64,000 nucleotides of DNA from Burkholderiales bacterium (GCA_035560005.1 DATMAN010000075.1:1-64000); one strand, 5' to 3'. Shown: positions 7,098-16,028, numbered from the stretch's first letter. The notes: generated by a model not told the origin, from the sequence alone. Made by a program: numbers and translations.

Positions 7098-8984
7098 GTG
7101 CGGCTCGCACGGGCTCGCTCTCGTCCCGGCAAGATTTTTCTGCACCACGGTCTGCGCTTGTCTGCCATCGTTCCCGCTGAAGTCTCGTTTCGCGACGGCG
7201 CGCTCTATTCCGAGCAGTTCGGCGACGTGTACTTTTCCCTCGCGGGAGCCCTCGAGGAGAGCCGTCACGTCTTCTTGCGCGGCAACGGGCTGCCCGCGCG
7301 CTTCGGCGACCAGCCGGTCTTCACCATTGCGGAGCTGGGATTCGGTTGCGGGCTGAATTTCCTCGCCACCTGCCAGGCTTGGGGCGCGCACGCGGGCGCC
7401 GGGGCACGGCTTCACTTCATTTCCGTCGAGAAGCATCCCTTCCGCAAGACCGACCTGGCTCGCGTGCATGAAGCCTGGCCCCAGCTGCGGGACTGGTCGC
7501 AGGCTTTGCTGGTCGACTATCCGCCGCTGCTGCCGGGCTTTCATCGCCTACATCTCCACGGCGGGCGTATCGCGCTGACCTTGTTGTTCGGCGAGGCATC
7601 GCAACTGCTCCCGGAACTCGAAGCACGCGCCGACGCCTTTTTTCTCGACGGCTTTGCGCCGGCCAAGAACCCGCAGATGTGGACGCCGGCGCTGTTCGTG
7701 GAACTGCGGCGGCTTGCCGCCCGCGGTGCCACGGCCGCGAGCTACTCGGTGGCCGGAGCCGTTCGCCGGGCGTTGTCGCAGGCCGGTTTCACGGTGGAAA
7801 AGCGGCCTGGCTTCGGTCGCAAGCGCGAAATGCTGATCGCTCGCATCGATCGCGGCACGGCGGGCGATCGTCCGCGCAGCCGGACAGCGGTCGTCGTGGG
7901 TGCCGGCATCGCGGGCGCCAGTTGCGCGCTGGCGCTTGCACGCTGCGGATTCGACGTGCAAGTACTGGAAGCCGCACGGCAACCGGCGCAAGGCGCCTCC
8001 GCGAACCCCGCTGGGCTGGTGCGTCCCTTCGTGACGCTCGAACGCGGTGCCCGCGACCGCTTTTCATGGGCCGCGTTCGGCTACGCCGTGCGCCACTATG
8101 CGGCCCTGAGCGCGATCGACCCCGCGCTCTGGGCGCGCAGCGGCGTGCTGCAGCTGGCGCGCGATGCGGCGCATCTGCGCAAGCTCGAACGCGCGCTCGC
8201 TGAACTGCGGTTGCCCGCGGAACTCGCCCGGCCGGTCGACTCAAAGGAGGGCGCGCGCTTGTGTGGCGCACCGGTGGCCGGCGCCGGCGTATGGCTCGGT
8301 GAGGCCGGCTGGCTGCGCGCCGCGCGCGCCTGCGCCGCGACGTTTTCCTGCGCCGGGCCGCGCGTGCAGTTGCGCACCGGAGCCACGGTGGCGGTGCTCG
8401 ATCGGCGCGACGGCATGGTCGTGGTACGCGATGCCGCGGGCGGGGTCCTCGCCGAATCTCCCCACGTCGTGCTGGCGAACGGTTATCGAGCGGCGGCGCT
8501 GGACGCCGGCAACCGGCTGGCGCTGCGCGCGGTGCGCGGCCAAGTCAGCCTGCTCCCGGCGTGCCTGCCATCGCTGCGCGCGCCGGTCTGCCGGGAAGGC
8601 TATGTGACGCCGGCGTTCGACGGCGCGCACGTAGTCGGCGCGACCTACCAGGAAGAAGCGAAGCAGACCGCGGCGCGCGCCGAAGACCATGCCGCGAATC
8701 TGGCGCGGGCTCGAAGCATGCTGCCGGGGGCGTTCGTCGACGTCGATGCCGGCTCGCTGCGCAGTTGGGTGGGCTTGCGTTGCGTGAGCCGCGACCGGCG
8801 TCCGGTGCTCGGCGAACTGTCGCCGGGAATCCATGCCTGCCTCGCGCTGGGTTCGCGCGGCTTCACCTGGGCACCCCTCGCAGCCGAGCTCGTCGCCTGC
8901 ATGATCGCTCAAGCCCCGTGGCCGATTGAGCGCCGTGTGGCCACCGCGCTTTCACCGTCGCGCTTTTTTCCGAGCGAGCGATAG
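7098..8984 (+). CDS. mnmC: Bifunctional tRNA 5-methylaminomethyl-2-thiouridine biosynthesis protein MnmC
   Basis: Cytoplasmic enzyme that finishes the mnm5 side chain on the wobble uridine of several tRNAs. The N-terminal methyltransferase domain (about residues 20-250) has the SAM motif ELGFGCGLNFLAT and the DGFAPAKNPQMW signature. The C-terminal FAD-dependent oxidase domain (about 260-620) opens with VVVGAGIAGASCALALARCG and removes the carboxymethyl group of cmnm5U. Length (up to 628 aa) fits the fused enzyme. The frame begins with GTG at 7098, but a TATAAT box sits 8 bp before it. A TTG at 7159, just before the conserved VPAEVSFRDG segment, is a realistic alternative start. It is monocistronic and divergent from the tctC unit. 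Confidence 0.93.
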   Translation: MRLARARSRPGKIFLHHGLRLSAIVPAEVSFRDGALYSEQFGDVYFSLAGALEESRHVFLRGNGLPARFGDQPVFTIAELGFGCGLNFLATCQAWGAHAGAGARLHFISVEKHPFRKTDLARVHEAWPQLRDWSQALLVDYPPLLPGFHRLHLHGGRIALTLLFGEASQLLPELEARADAFFLDGFAPAKNPQMWTPALFVELRRLAARGATAASYSVAGAVRRALSQAGFTVEKRPGFGRKREMLIARIDRGTAGDRPRSRTAVVVGAGIAGASCALALARCGFDVQVLEAARQPAQGASANPAGLVRPFVTLERGARDRFSWAAFGYAVRHYAALSAIDPALWARSGVLQLARDAAHLRKLERALAELRLPAELARPVDSKEGARLCGAPVAGAGVWLGEAGWLRAARACAATFSCAGPRVQLRTGATVAVLDRRDGMVVVRDAAGGVLAESPHVVLANGYRAAALDAGNRLALRAVRGQVSLLPACLPSLRAPVCREGYVTPAFDGAHVVGATYQEEAKQTAARAEDHAANLARARSMLPGAFVDVDAGSLRSWVGLRCVSRDRRPVLGELSPGIHACLALGSRGFTWAPLAAELVACMIAQAPWPIERRVATALSPSRFFPSER

Positions 8985-9076
8985 GCAGGCGCGAACCCAG
9001 GGAGCGTACGGGACCGGGGAGCGCGGGAAGAGAACCTGGCTCGAAAGCGGTCGTGGGAAAGCGAGGATCGTGGAGT

Positions 9077-9643
9077 TCACCGGCAGTAGCCGAGTCCGAC
9101 GATCCACTCGCGGAGCTTCCCGGTCAATTCGGAGGCCAGCTCGGAAAATGCCGCGGCGCCGCCGGCGGCATCCGCCGTGGGCGCGGCGCGCTCCAGACGC
9201 CACGTTGTGGATTCGCTGCGCCGCTGCCCGTGCGCTTCGCGCAAGCTCGCGCGGGCGAAAAGGACCGCGCGGCTCGCATCTGGTGCATCGAAGACCTGGC
9301 TGAATTCTTCCAGCTCAACGCTGAGCACGCAGGGGGTCGCGCGTGGATCGGACTCGCCCAGCGCCTGTCGCAATTTCAATGTGAGCATGGCCGGCGGCGT
9401 GCCTGCCCAGCGCGCGGCCGCGTAAGGCTCCAGCACGCGCGAGTCGCGGTAGGCGAGGCGATAGAGCATGTCTTGGCGGTCGAGCCACTCCGGTGCCTGC
9501 ACCGGCCGCACGTGGACCCCGGCCGGCGCAGAACTCGCGCCGATTGGCAAGCCGAAATCGTAGGTGCGCACCGGGTCCGCGGTGCGCGCGGCGCAGGCCA
9601 CGAGCGCGGCGCCAAGGGCCAGCAGCAACAATCGTCCGATCAT
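9077..9643 (-). CDS. PqiC-like ABC-type transport auxiliary lipoprotein
   Basis: 188-aa protein and last gene of the Mla/Pqi-like operon. The N-terminus MIGRLLLLALGAALVACA is a lipoprotein signal with Cys17 as the probable lipidation site. The remainder matches the outer-membrane lipoprotein family found with MCE proteins (PqiC/YmbA and COG3218 type): the TYDFGLP start, a YRLAYRDSRVLEPYAAARW segment and a VLSVELEEF strand. It probably anchors the MCE protein tunnel to the outer membrane. Its ATG overlaps the MCE stop by 4 bp. Confidence 0.85.
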   Translation of the reverse strand: MIGRLLLLALGAALVACAARTADPVRTYDFGLPIGASSAPAGVHVRPVQAPEWLDRQDMLYRLAYRDSRVLEPYAAARWAGTPPAMLTLKLRQALGESDPRATPCVLSVELEEFSQVFDAPDASRAVLFARASLREAHGQRRSESTTWRLERAAPTADAAGGAAAFSELASELTGKLREWIVGLGYCR

Positions 9644-10584
9644 TTTCGTCCACCGGAAAAGCCGCGCTCCCCCGGACCAGGAGCAGGGGGCGTTCTGCCG
9701 AACAGGAGACTGCGGGGATCGCGCTCGACCTGCTGCAACACGCGCCGCAGGTCCCTCGAGTCCCGCGTCAGCTCTTCCACCAGCAGATTGATCCGCGGGA
9801 GCGTCTCCTCGCCAATTTGCGCCGAAAGTTCGCCGCTGATGCGGTCGAGCCGCTCGGACATTGACTGGATGTTGCCCAGGATTCTGCGGGAGTCTTCGGC
9901 AAAGGGTGTAATCGCGCCGCTCGCCCGCTCGAGATTGGCCAGCGTGCGCTTGATCCGCTCGGCGTTGTCGCGGTCGAGAATGCGGTTCATGCGCTCGGCG
10001 ACCTGCGGGATGGTGCGCAACGCCGGCTCGAGCTGGCGCGAGGCCGCCTCGAAATTCCTCAGCGTGCTGGCCAGCCGCTGCTCGTTTTCCTCGCTCGCCA
10101 TCCGGTTGAGGCGCTCGAGCAGCTGACTGGCCTGCTGCAGCACTACCTGTCCCGCGCTCGCCAGGTCGTCGAATACGTTGGGTCTGACCGGAATGCGGGC
10201 CGGATCGGCGTCGGAAGTGGCCAGCCGCTCGGGATTGCTGCCGTCATCGTCCAGCATGACGTACGCAAGCCCGGTGACCCCCTGATAGCCGAGCTGGGCG
10301 AAGGTTGACCTGGTGACCGGCAGCTTGCGCTCGACCCTGACGAATACCAGGATGTTGCGCGGGTCGGCGGCGTCGAGTTCGAGTCGCTCGACCTTGCCCA
10401 CGTTGATGCCGCGGAACCGTACCTCCGACTGCGGATACAGCCCGTTGACCGAGTAGCGTGAGACCAGGACGTAGCGCTCGAATTGACGCGCGTCTCCGCG
10501 GAACCAGATGATGGCGAACACGAGCGCCGCGCCGAAGATCAGCGTGAACAGTCCGGTGAGAATGGCGTAGGCGCGACTTTCCAT
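9640..10584 (-). CDS. MlaD-family (MCE domain) lipid-binding protein
   Basis: 314-aa inner-membrane-anchored periplasmic protein. One N-terminal membrane helix (about residues 7-28) is followed by a single MCE domain (about 35-120) with VRFRGINVGKVERL and GVTGLAYVML. A long helical C-terminal part (about 145-300) with heptad-like leucines could form the needle seen in hexameric MCE proteins. It would carry lipid between the ABC permease and the outer membrane. The gene follows the ATPase gene after 81 bp and overlaps the lipoprotein gene by 4 bp. The tail is longer than in E. coli MlaD (about 180 aa) and closer to Pqi/Ttg2-like variants. Confidence 0.9.
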   Translation of the reverse strand: MESRAYAILTGLFTLIFGAALVFAIIWFRGDARQFERYVLVSRYSVNGLYPQSEVRFRGINVGKVERLELDAADPRNILVFVRVERKLPVTRSTFAQLGYQGVTGLAYVMLDDDGSNPERLATSDADPARIPVRPNVFDDLASAGQVVLQQASQLLERLNRMASEENEQRLASTLRNFEAASRQLEPALRTIPQVAERMNRILDRDNAERIKRTLANLERASGAITPFAEDSRRILGNIQSMSERLDRISGELSAQIGEETLPRINLLVEELTRDSRDLRRVLQQVERDPRSLLFGRTPPAPGPGERGFSGGRK

Positions 10585-10665
10585 AAGGCTTGCCGGGTCA
10601 GGCTCGCCGAAGGGCGCGCCGCGGGCGGCGCGACCAGAGCCAGGTGGTCGACTTCGGGCCTTGCC

Positions 10666-11433
10666 TCATTGTTGTTGGCCGCGCGAGTGTAGCAAGTCGG
10701 GCCGCTCTCCGAAGAAACCCCTCACGAAAGGATGATCGAGACCGGCGACGTCGGCCAGCGGGACGTGCGCGATGATGCGCTGTTCGGCGAGGACCGCGAC
10801 ATGCGTGGCCAGCTCGCTGAGGGTTTCCACGTCGTGCGTCACCATCAGCACCGTCAGACCGCGCTCGCGCGACAGGCGCCTGACCAGCCGGACGAAGGCG
10901 CGCGAGCGGTCCGGATCGAGCCCTGCGGTGGGCTCGTCGAGAATCAGCAACTCTGGATCGAGCGCCATTGCGCGCGCCAGCGCAACGCGCTTGACCATGC
11001 CGCCCGACAGCTCGGCGGGCAGACGCCCGGCGTGCTCGGGCTCCAGCTCCACGAGGGCCAGCTTGAGCATGACCAGATCGCCGATCAGATCTTCGGGCAG
11101 CATGCGCAGCTCGCGCAGCGGCAGCGCGACGTTGTCGAAGGCGGTCAGCGCGGAGAACAGCGCGCCGTTCTGGAACAACATGCCCAAGCGGCGCAGCAAC
11201 GCCCGCCGTTCGAGACGCCGTGCGCGGGCGAGTTCAACGCCGAACAGTCTTACCGTGCCAGAGGCGGGTCGCGTGAGGCCGACCAGCTGCCGCAGCAGCG
11301 CCGTCTTGCCGCTGCCCGATCCGCCCACCAGCGCCAGCAGCTCGCCGCGCTCCACGACGAGGTCCAGGCCGCGGTGAATTCGCTGGCCGCCCAGCACGGT
11401 GGTGATCCCGCGCGCTTCGATGACGGCGCTCAT
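10666..11433 (-). CDS. ABC transporter ATP-binding protein, MlaF-like
   Basis: 255-aa ATPase of the MCE-type lipid transporter. Walker A is GGSGSGKTA (about residue 37), the signature is LSGGMVKRVALARA, Walker B is LLILDEPTAGLD, and the switch His is in VTHD. The MlaF-specific GMLFQNGALFSALTAFDNV Q-loop region is clear. It overlaps the permease gene by 4 bp (ATGA) and would pair with that permease at the inner membrane. Confidence 0.93.
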   Translation of the reverse strand: MSAVIEARGITTVLGGQRIHRGLDLVVERGELLALVGGSGSGKTALLRQLVGLTRPASGTVRLFGVELARARRLERRALLRRLGMLFQNGALFSALTAFDNVALPLRELRMLPEDLIGDLVMLKLALVELEPEHAGRLPAELSGGMVKRVALARAMALDPELLILDEPTAGLDPDRSRAFVRLVRRLSRERGLTVLMVTHDVETLSELATHVAVLAEQRIIAHVPLADVAGLDHPFVRGFFGERPDLLHSRGQQQ

Positions 11434-12551
11434 TCGGTGAAGTAGCCCACGTCGCGAAACAGGATCGCGTACACCGCGTCGAGCAGGATCATCAGCGTAA
11501 TGGAAGTGACCACCGAACTGGTGATCCCGGCCGAAACGCTCTCGGTGTTAGGCTTGACGCGCAGGCCGAAGTGACAGGCGGCGAGCGCGATCCCGGCGCC
11601 GAAGGTGACGCTCTTGACGATGGCGATCCAGAGGTTGTCCGGATGCACCACCGTGGGCAGTGTCTGGAAGAAGAACGGAAGACCGATGCCCAGCAGCACG
11701 TAGGCCGCAAGCCAGCCGCCGAGCAAGGCAGCGCAGATGGTCCAGAATGCCACCAGCGGCATGGCGACGGCCAGGCCGAGCACCTTGGGCAGCACGAGCC
11801 GCAAGGTGGGCGACAGTCCCATGATCACCATGGCGTCCAGTTCCTCGGTGACCCGCATGACGCCGATCTGGGCCGTCATCGCCGAACCCGAGCGCCCGGC
11901 GAGCAGGATCGCCACGAGCAAGGGCCCGAGTTCGCGGATGATGGAGATTCCGAGGATGTCGATGATGTAGAGGCCGGCTCCGTAGGCGCGCAGGGTAAGC
12001 GCGGACAGATACGACACCACGATCCCGATCAGGAATCCGACGAGCGCGGTTACCGGCAGGGCGCGCGCGCCGGCCTTGAAGATCGAGGCGGACGTCTCCT
12101 TCCATGGCATGGCGGCGGGGTGCATGAGGACGTGGAAGACGTCCTGCACGAGATAGCCGATCAATGCGATGAAGCCGAGCGCATTGTCGAGGAAAGTGGC
12201 TTCCTGGCGGCCGAGAACGGCGAGCGGCTCCAGAAAATTCCGCTGCCGGCCGCGCGGCGGCGCGCGCGGCACTGTCGCAAGTTGCCGGAACGCAGCCTCG
12301 TGCTCGGGCTTGAGTGCGAGCCGCGGCGGTCGCTCCCGACCCCATGCGCGCCAGATCAGCAGCGCGCCGGTGCTGTCCAGTCTCTCGATCGCGGTCAGGT
12401 CCCAGCCGAGGCGGCGGTCCGCGCCGTATTCGGCGAGCGAACGGGACAGCGCCTTCAAGTGCCGCGCGAGCGCTTCCAGAGTCCAGTCGCCCGCCAGACG
12501 CACGCCCGGCCCGGCCGGCGTGGCGAGCACCTGCGCCGAGGGTGCGATCAC
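11430..12551 (-). CDS. MlaE-family ABC permease with N-terminal STAS-like domain
   Basis: 373-aa permease, first gene of the operon. Residues 1 to ~115 form a soluble STAS-like domain (VRLAGDWTLEAL, then IERLDSTGALLIW), replacing the separate MlaB subunit of E. coli. Residues ~120-370 are the MlaE permease with about five membrane helices and the conserved LVAILLAGRSGSAMTAQIG and EELDAMVIMG motifs. It starts 279 bp from the divergent CHASE2 gene. The fused STAS form is common in proteobacterial Mla homologues outside the main mla operon, so this is probably a paralogous system without a MlaC shuttle. Confidence 0.92.
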   Translation of the reverse strand: MIAPSAQVLATPAGPGVRLAGDWTLEALARHLKALSRSLAEYGADRRLGWDLTAIERLDSTGALLIWRAWGRERPPRLALKPEHEAAFRQLATVPRAPPRGRQRNFLEPLAVLGRQEATFLDNALGFIALIGYLVQDVFHVLMHPAAMPWKETSASIFKAGARALPVTALVGFLIGIVVSYLSALTLRAYGAGLYIIDILGISIIRELGPLLVAILLAGRSGSAMTAQIGVMRVTEELDAMVIMGLSPTLRLVLPKVLGLAVAMPLVAFWTICAALLGGWLAAYVLLGIGLPFFFQTLPTVVHPDNLWIAIVKSVTFGAGIALAACHFGLRVKPNTESVSAGITSSVVTSITLMILLDAVYAILFRDVGYFTE

Positions 12552-12712
12552 GGCCGCCTCCGGCAGGCGTTGATCCAGGAGCCAGCCGCGTTCGAGATCA
12601 GGGAGTTCTCACCGGCAATGCCGGCGGCATCTTCGCGTTGTCGGAGCAGCAGCGGCATGGTTCCGGCGCGAGCGGGTTCTTCCGATGCGAAAGTCGCCGC
12701 AGATGCTCGCAT

Positions 12713-12742
12713 GCCCGGCGGGGTGGCGCAACTTCGCCGGGC
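12713..12742. other. Inverted repeat in the divergent intergenic region
   Basis: An 8-bp perfect GCCCGGCG / CGCCGGGC inverted repeat with a 14-bp spacer lies in the 279-bp gap between the mlaE-like gene and the CHASE2 gene. It has no T-tract, so it is not an intrinsic terminator; it could be an operator or a chance GC-rich match. Nothing else gene-like is seen in this gap. Confidence 0.25.
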
Positions 12743-12813
12743 GCGAAGGCCGGGCACGCGCTGCGCCGGCCATCGCATCCGCGACGCGTTCCGGAACGCG
12801 GGGCGGGCGCGGC

Positions 12814-12819
12814 TATAAT
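12814..12819 (+). promoter_or_regulatory. -10 promoter element upstream of the CHASE2 gene
   Basis: A perfect TATAAT ends 11 bp before the ATG at 12831, implying a very short leader. No good -35 hexamer is visible. No Shine-Dalgarno sequence fits between it and the ATG, so the message may be nearly leaderless. Confidence 0.45.
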
Positions 12820-12830
12820 GCGTCGCGAAA

Positions 12831-14549
12831 ATGACGTTCCTCCGCGCCTTCCTGCGCCGTCTGAACGCGCTGCTGCGCCATTCGATCGAAGGGCTGGCGC
12901 GGCGGCTCAAGACCAATTTCTATCTGTACCTCGCGGCGGTGTTCAGCGCGCTGATCGTGGCCGATGCGATGACCCTGCGGGCGGTAGTGGACATGCGCCA
13001 GCAGACCTATGATGCGATGGTGCGACTGCGGCTCATCAAGCCCGAGCCGGATCCGGATATCGTGATCGTGGACATCGATGAGCGCAGCCTCGCCACGATG
13101 GCCGCAGACTACGGCCGCTGGCCATGGCCGCGTCAGGTGCTGGGCGAATTCGTCGAGAAGCTCGAGGAGCAGGCACCGCGCGCGATCGTCTTCGACATCC
13201 TGTTTTCCGATCCCGACGTTTTCAATCCGGACAGCGATGCCTACTTCAACGAGGTGATTGCCCGGACCAACAACACCTTCTTCCCGATGCTGCGCCTGCC
13301 GCCGGAAAACGATCGCTTGTCCGAGATGCGCCCCGACATGATCCCGGGCGCGCAGCGCGTGGAAGAAACGGCCGCCTCGGACGGCACCGTGGCGATCGTC
13401 CTGCCGTTCTTCGAAGCGGTGCAGGCGAGCGCGCGCCTGGGCACCAACAACATCTATCCCGACCGCGACGGCATCGCGCGGCGCTACCGCCTGTGGCACG
13501 ACGTGCATGGCTGGCGCCTGCCTTCGCTTCCCCTGCGTGTAGCCCAGTCGGCCTGGGCGAGCGCCGGTGCGCCGCAGGACATGCTGCTGAACTGGCGCGG
13601 CAAGCCGTTCACCTATCGTTACGTCTCGTTCAGCGACGTGTTTTTCGACTTGCAGAAGAAGAAGCGCGCGCGTCCCGCGCAAGAGTTTCGCAATCGCATC
13701 GTCATCATCGGGTCCACGGCACCCAGCCTGTTCGACATCAAGGCGACCTCGGTGGCGCGCGCCTTTCCGGGGGTCGAGATCCTGGCCACGGCGATCGACA
13801 ACCTGCGGCACCGCGACTGGATCCGCACGCCGGCTTCGCCCTGGCCCAACGTGCTGATCGCGCTGCTCATCGTCTGGGCCACGGGGATGGCGCTGTATCG
13901 CAATCCGGATTCGGACCGTTTCGACCGCGTGTTCGGACTGTCGCAGATCGGTCTGCTCGGATTCTCCTATGCGAGCATCAACTTCACTTCCTACTTTCTC
14001 AACCTGGCGGGACCGGTTTTCATCGGCTTGCTCTACTTCTCGGTGGCGCGCGCGTATGCCGCCGCCACGGCGCGTGCGTTGGAGAAAAGCGCGGTGGCGC
14101 GCACGCTGGCGGGCGAAGGCAGCGGTGCCACCCTGATGCTGATCCAGCTGCAGGCGCCCGACGGCGCGGTGAGCGCAGGCCTGCTCAGGCGGCTGCGCAA
14201 GGCGCTGGGTTCGATCGGTTCGGAACCCAGGGACGTCGAGCTGATCAAGGGGCGCCAGCGCGGCGTGTGGGGGCTGTTCGACGGGACGCTGGTGCTGACC
14301 TGGGCCTATCCCGGCAGCGATGCACACCGGCGCGCGCGGGTCGAGGCGGATGTGGCAGCCTTGCGCGAGCGCCTGCCGGAACTGGTGCAGCGCCTGGCCG
14401 TCAATGATGAAGCGATCGCCGCCGTCGTGGTGCGCAACGGCACGCTGGGTACGGGCGATCGGGAGACGATGCGGACTCGCTGGCGCGCGCTGCTGGGCGA
14501 TGCACTGCGCGATGCCGCTCAGATCGTGGAACCGGGAGCAAACGCATGA
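12831..14549 (+). CDS. CHASE2 sensor protein with degenerate adenylate-cyclase-like C-terminal domain
   Basis: 572-aa membrane protein. One N-terminal helix (about 29-47) precedes a large periplasmic CHASE2 domain (about 50-330; DPDIVIVDIDERSLA, the GRWPWPR segment, FRNRIVIIGSTAP). Three further helices lie at about 340-415. CHASE2 is usually followed by a cyclase, kinase or GGDEF domain. Here residues ~427-560 read like a class III cyclase in outline (a strand TLMLIQLQ, then GLFDGTLVLTWAYP near 480-494, then a strand and GTGD) but lack the normal metal-binding Asp pair. It is probably a catalytically dead sensor or scaffold. The stop overlaps the next gene's ATG. The degenerate-cyclase reading is my inference from motif order. 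Confidence 0.85.
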   Translation: MTFLRAFLRRLNALLRHSIEGLARRLKTNFYLYLAAVFSALIVADAMTLRAVVDMRQQTYDAMVRLRLIKPEPDPDIVIVDIDERSLATMAADYGRWPWPRQVLGEFVEKLEEQAPRAIVFDILFSDPDVFNPDSDAYFNEVIARTNNTFFPMLRLPPENDRLSEMRPDMIPGAQRVEETAASDGTVAIVLPFFEAVQASARLGTNNIYPDRDGIARRYRLWHDVHGWRLPSLPLRVAQSAWASAGAPQDMLLNWRGKPFTYRYVSFSDVFFDLQKKKRARPAQEFRNRIVIIGSTAPSLFDIKATSVARAFPGVEILATAIDNLRHRDWIRTPASPWPNVLIALLIVWATGMALYRNPDSDRFDRVFGLSQIGLLGFSYASINFTSYFLNLAGPVFIGLLYFSVARAYAAATARALEKSAVARTLAGEGSGATLMLIQLQAPDGAVSAGLLRRLRKALGSIGSEPRDVELIKGRQRGVWGLFDGTLVLTWAYPGSDAHRRARVEADVAALRERLPELVQRLAVNDEAIAAVVVRNGTLGTGDRETMRTRWRALLGDALRDAAQIVEPGANA

Positions 14550-15082
14550 AGCGATGGAAATGGCGGCTGGTCGTGGTAGGTCTGCTGGCGGCGTTGCCCG
14601 TTGGCGCGCAGGAGGCAGGAGTGGCGCTAAAAGACGACAGGTTGCGCGCCGAGCCCTACGCAGACGCCAAGGAGATCGGCCATCTCAAGAAAGGGGCGCA
14701 AGTCATCATCGTCAAGCGTTCCGGTGGTTGGTATCAGGTCAAGAGCGGTAGCCAGCAGGGCTGGATCCGAATGCTGTCGGTGCGCCGCGGCAGCGCCGGG
14801 AAGACCGATGTGGCCAAGGAAGTCGGCGGTGTGACCGCACTCGCCTCGGGACGCGCGGGCACCGGACAAGTGGTTTCCACCACCGGCGTGCGTGGCCTTT
14901 CGGAAGAGGAATTGAAGGGCGCCAAGTTCAACGCAGCCCAGCTCGCGAAGGCGCAGTCGTACGCCACGTCGGCCGAGGACGCCCGGCGCTTTGCCGCGCA
15001 GGGCAAGCTGGAATCCCGGTCCGTCGCTTATCTGCCGGATCCAGCCCAGACGGCCACGGCACCGGCGGGAGGCCGGCGATGA
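14546..15082 (+). CDS. Secreted SH3-domain protein
   Basis: 178-aa periplasmic protein. The signal peptide MKRWKWRLVVVGLLAALPVGAQ-like start ends near residue 22. A bacterial SH3 domain (about 25-85) has LRAEPYADAKEIGHLKKG and GGWYQV...GWI, a fold that often binds peptidoglycan peptides. The C-terminal ~90 residues are rich in Ala, Gly and Thr and end with a proline-containing tail, probably flexible. It overlaps both neighbours by 4 bp (ATGA at each end), so CHASE2, SH3 and M48 proteins are made as a set. Confidence 0.88.
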   Translation: MKRWKWRLVVVGLLAALPVGAQEAGVALKDDRLRAEPYADAKEIGHLKKGAQVIIVKRSGGWYQVKSGSQQGWIRMLSVRRGSAGKTDVAKEVGGVTALASGRAGTGQVVSTTGVRGLSEEELKGAKFNAAQLAKAQSYATSAEDARRFAAQGKLESRSVAYLPDPAQTATAPAGGRR

Positions 15083-15963
15083 GAATCCTTGTCATTGCCT
15101 TCGCTGTTCTGTTTGCCGCGTCCCCGGCTCCCGCGCGAGACCTGCGCGACATCCTGAAGGAGCTCAAGACCCAGACGCAACCGAGCGAGCAGGCGCCGCC
15201 CAAAGCCGCGGCCGAAGGGGCGCGGCCCGGGAACGAGGGCAACCTGCCTGCCATTGCGCCTTTCGGGAAGGTGCCGGTAGAGGACGAGATCAAGATCGGG
15301 CAGCAGATCGCCGGCAGCCTGCTCGGGGCCGCGCCGCTGGTGGAGGATGCCGCACTGCAACGCTACGTCAACCGCGTCGGGCGCTGGCTCACGCTGCACG
15401 GCGAGCGTCCCGATCTGCCCTGGACTTTCGGCGTCATCGATTCGACCGATGTCAATGCTTTTGCCGCGCCGGGCGGCTATATCTTTGTGACCAAAGGCCT
15501 TTACGCCCTGCTGCGAGACGAGGCGGAGCTGGCCGGCGTGCTGGCGCACGAGATCGCCCACGTGACCCAGAAGCACCACCTCAAGGTCATGCAGCAGAGT
15601 CAGTTGATCAGCGCTGGCAGCCAATTGCTCGGGAAGAAACTCGCCAAAGACGAAAGGGCGCGGGCGCTGATCGGCAGCGGCGCCGAGATCATGGCGCGCG
15701 GGCTCGACAAATCGGCGGAGTTCGAGGCCGATCGCATGGGGGTGGTGCTGGCCACCCGGGCGGGCTACGACAGTTTCGGGCTGCCCGCCGTGTTACAGGA
15801 GATCGGCCAGGCGGCTCAAAATGCCGGGTCGGTGGCGCTGCTGTTCAAGACCCATCCGCACCCCGATGAGCGCTTGACCAAGTTAAGCGAGGCGATGGGC
15901 AGCCGCTTTGATGCAGTGCCAAACGGAAGAAACCTGGCCGAGCGATTGCATGTTTTGAAATGA
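15079..15963 (+). CDS. M48-family metalloprotease, periplasmic
   Basis: 294-aa zinc protease related to BepA/LoiP. The signal peptide is about residues 1-20. The catalytic motif HEIAH lies near residue 157, with the third zinc ligand Glu in SAEFEADRMG. The protein ends shortly after a THPHPDERL motif, so it lacks the TPR tail of BepA. Family members degrade or help fold outer-membrane proteins. Its ATG overlaps the stop of the SH3 gene by 4 bp. The CHASE2 sensor and SH3 protein may control it, which is inferred from coupling only. Confidence 0.92.
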   Translation: MRILVIAFAVLFAASPAPARDLRDILKELKTQTQPSEQAPPKAAAEGARPGNEGNLPAIAPFGKVPVEDEIKIGQQIAGSLLGAAPLVEDAALQRYVNRVGRWLTLHGERPDLPWTFGVIDSTDVNAFAAPGGYIFVTKGLYALLRDEAELAGVLAHEIAHVTQKHHLKVMQQSQLISAGSQLLGKKLAKDERARALIGSGAEIMARGLDKSAEFEADRMGVVLATRAGYDSFGLPAVLQEIGQAAQNAGSVALLFKTHPHPDERLTKLSEAMGSRFDAVPNGRNLAERLHVLK

Positions 15964-15999
15964 CGCGCCGCCGGTGGCATTGCGGTCGACAAGTTGTGT

Positions 16000-16028
16000 T
16001 TGCGAAGATCAGAACAGCAGCATAGAAT
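16000..16028 (+). promoter_or_regulatory. Sigma70-type promoter for the GGDEF/EAL gene
   Basis: TTGCGA (16000-16005) and TAGAAT (16023-16028) are spaced by exactly 17 bp within an unusually AT-rich 158-bp gap after the M48 gene. The downstream gene starts at 16122, leaving a ~90-base leader. Confidence 0.55.
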
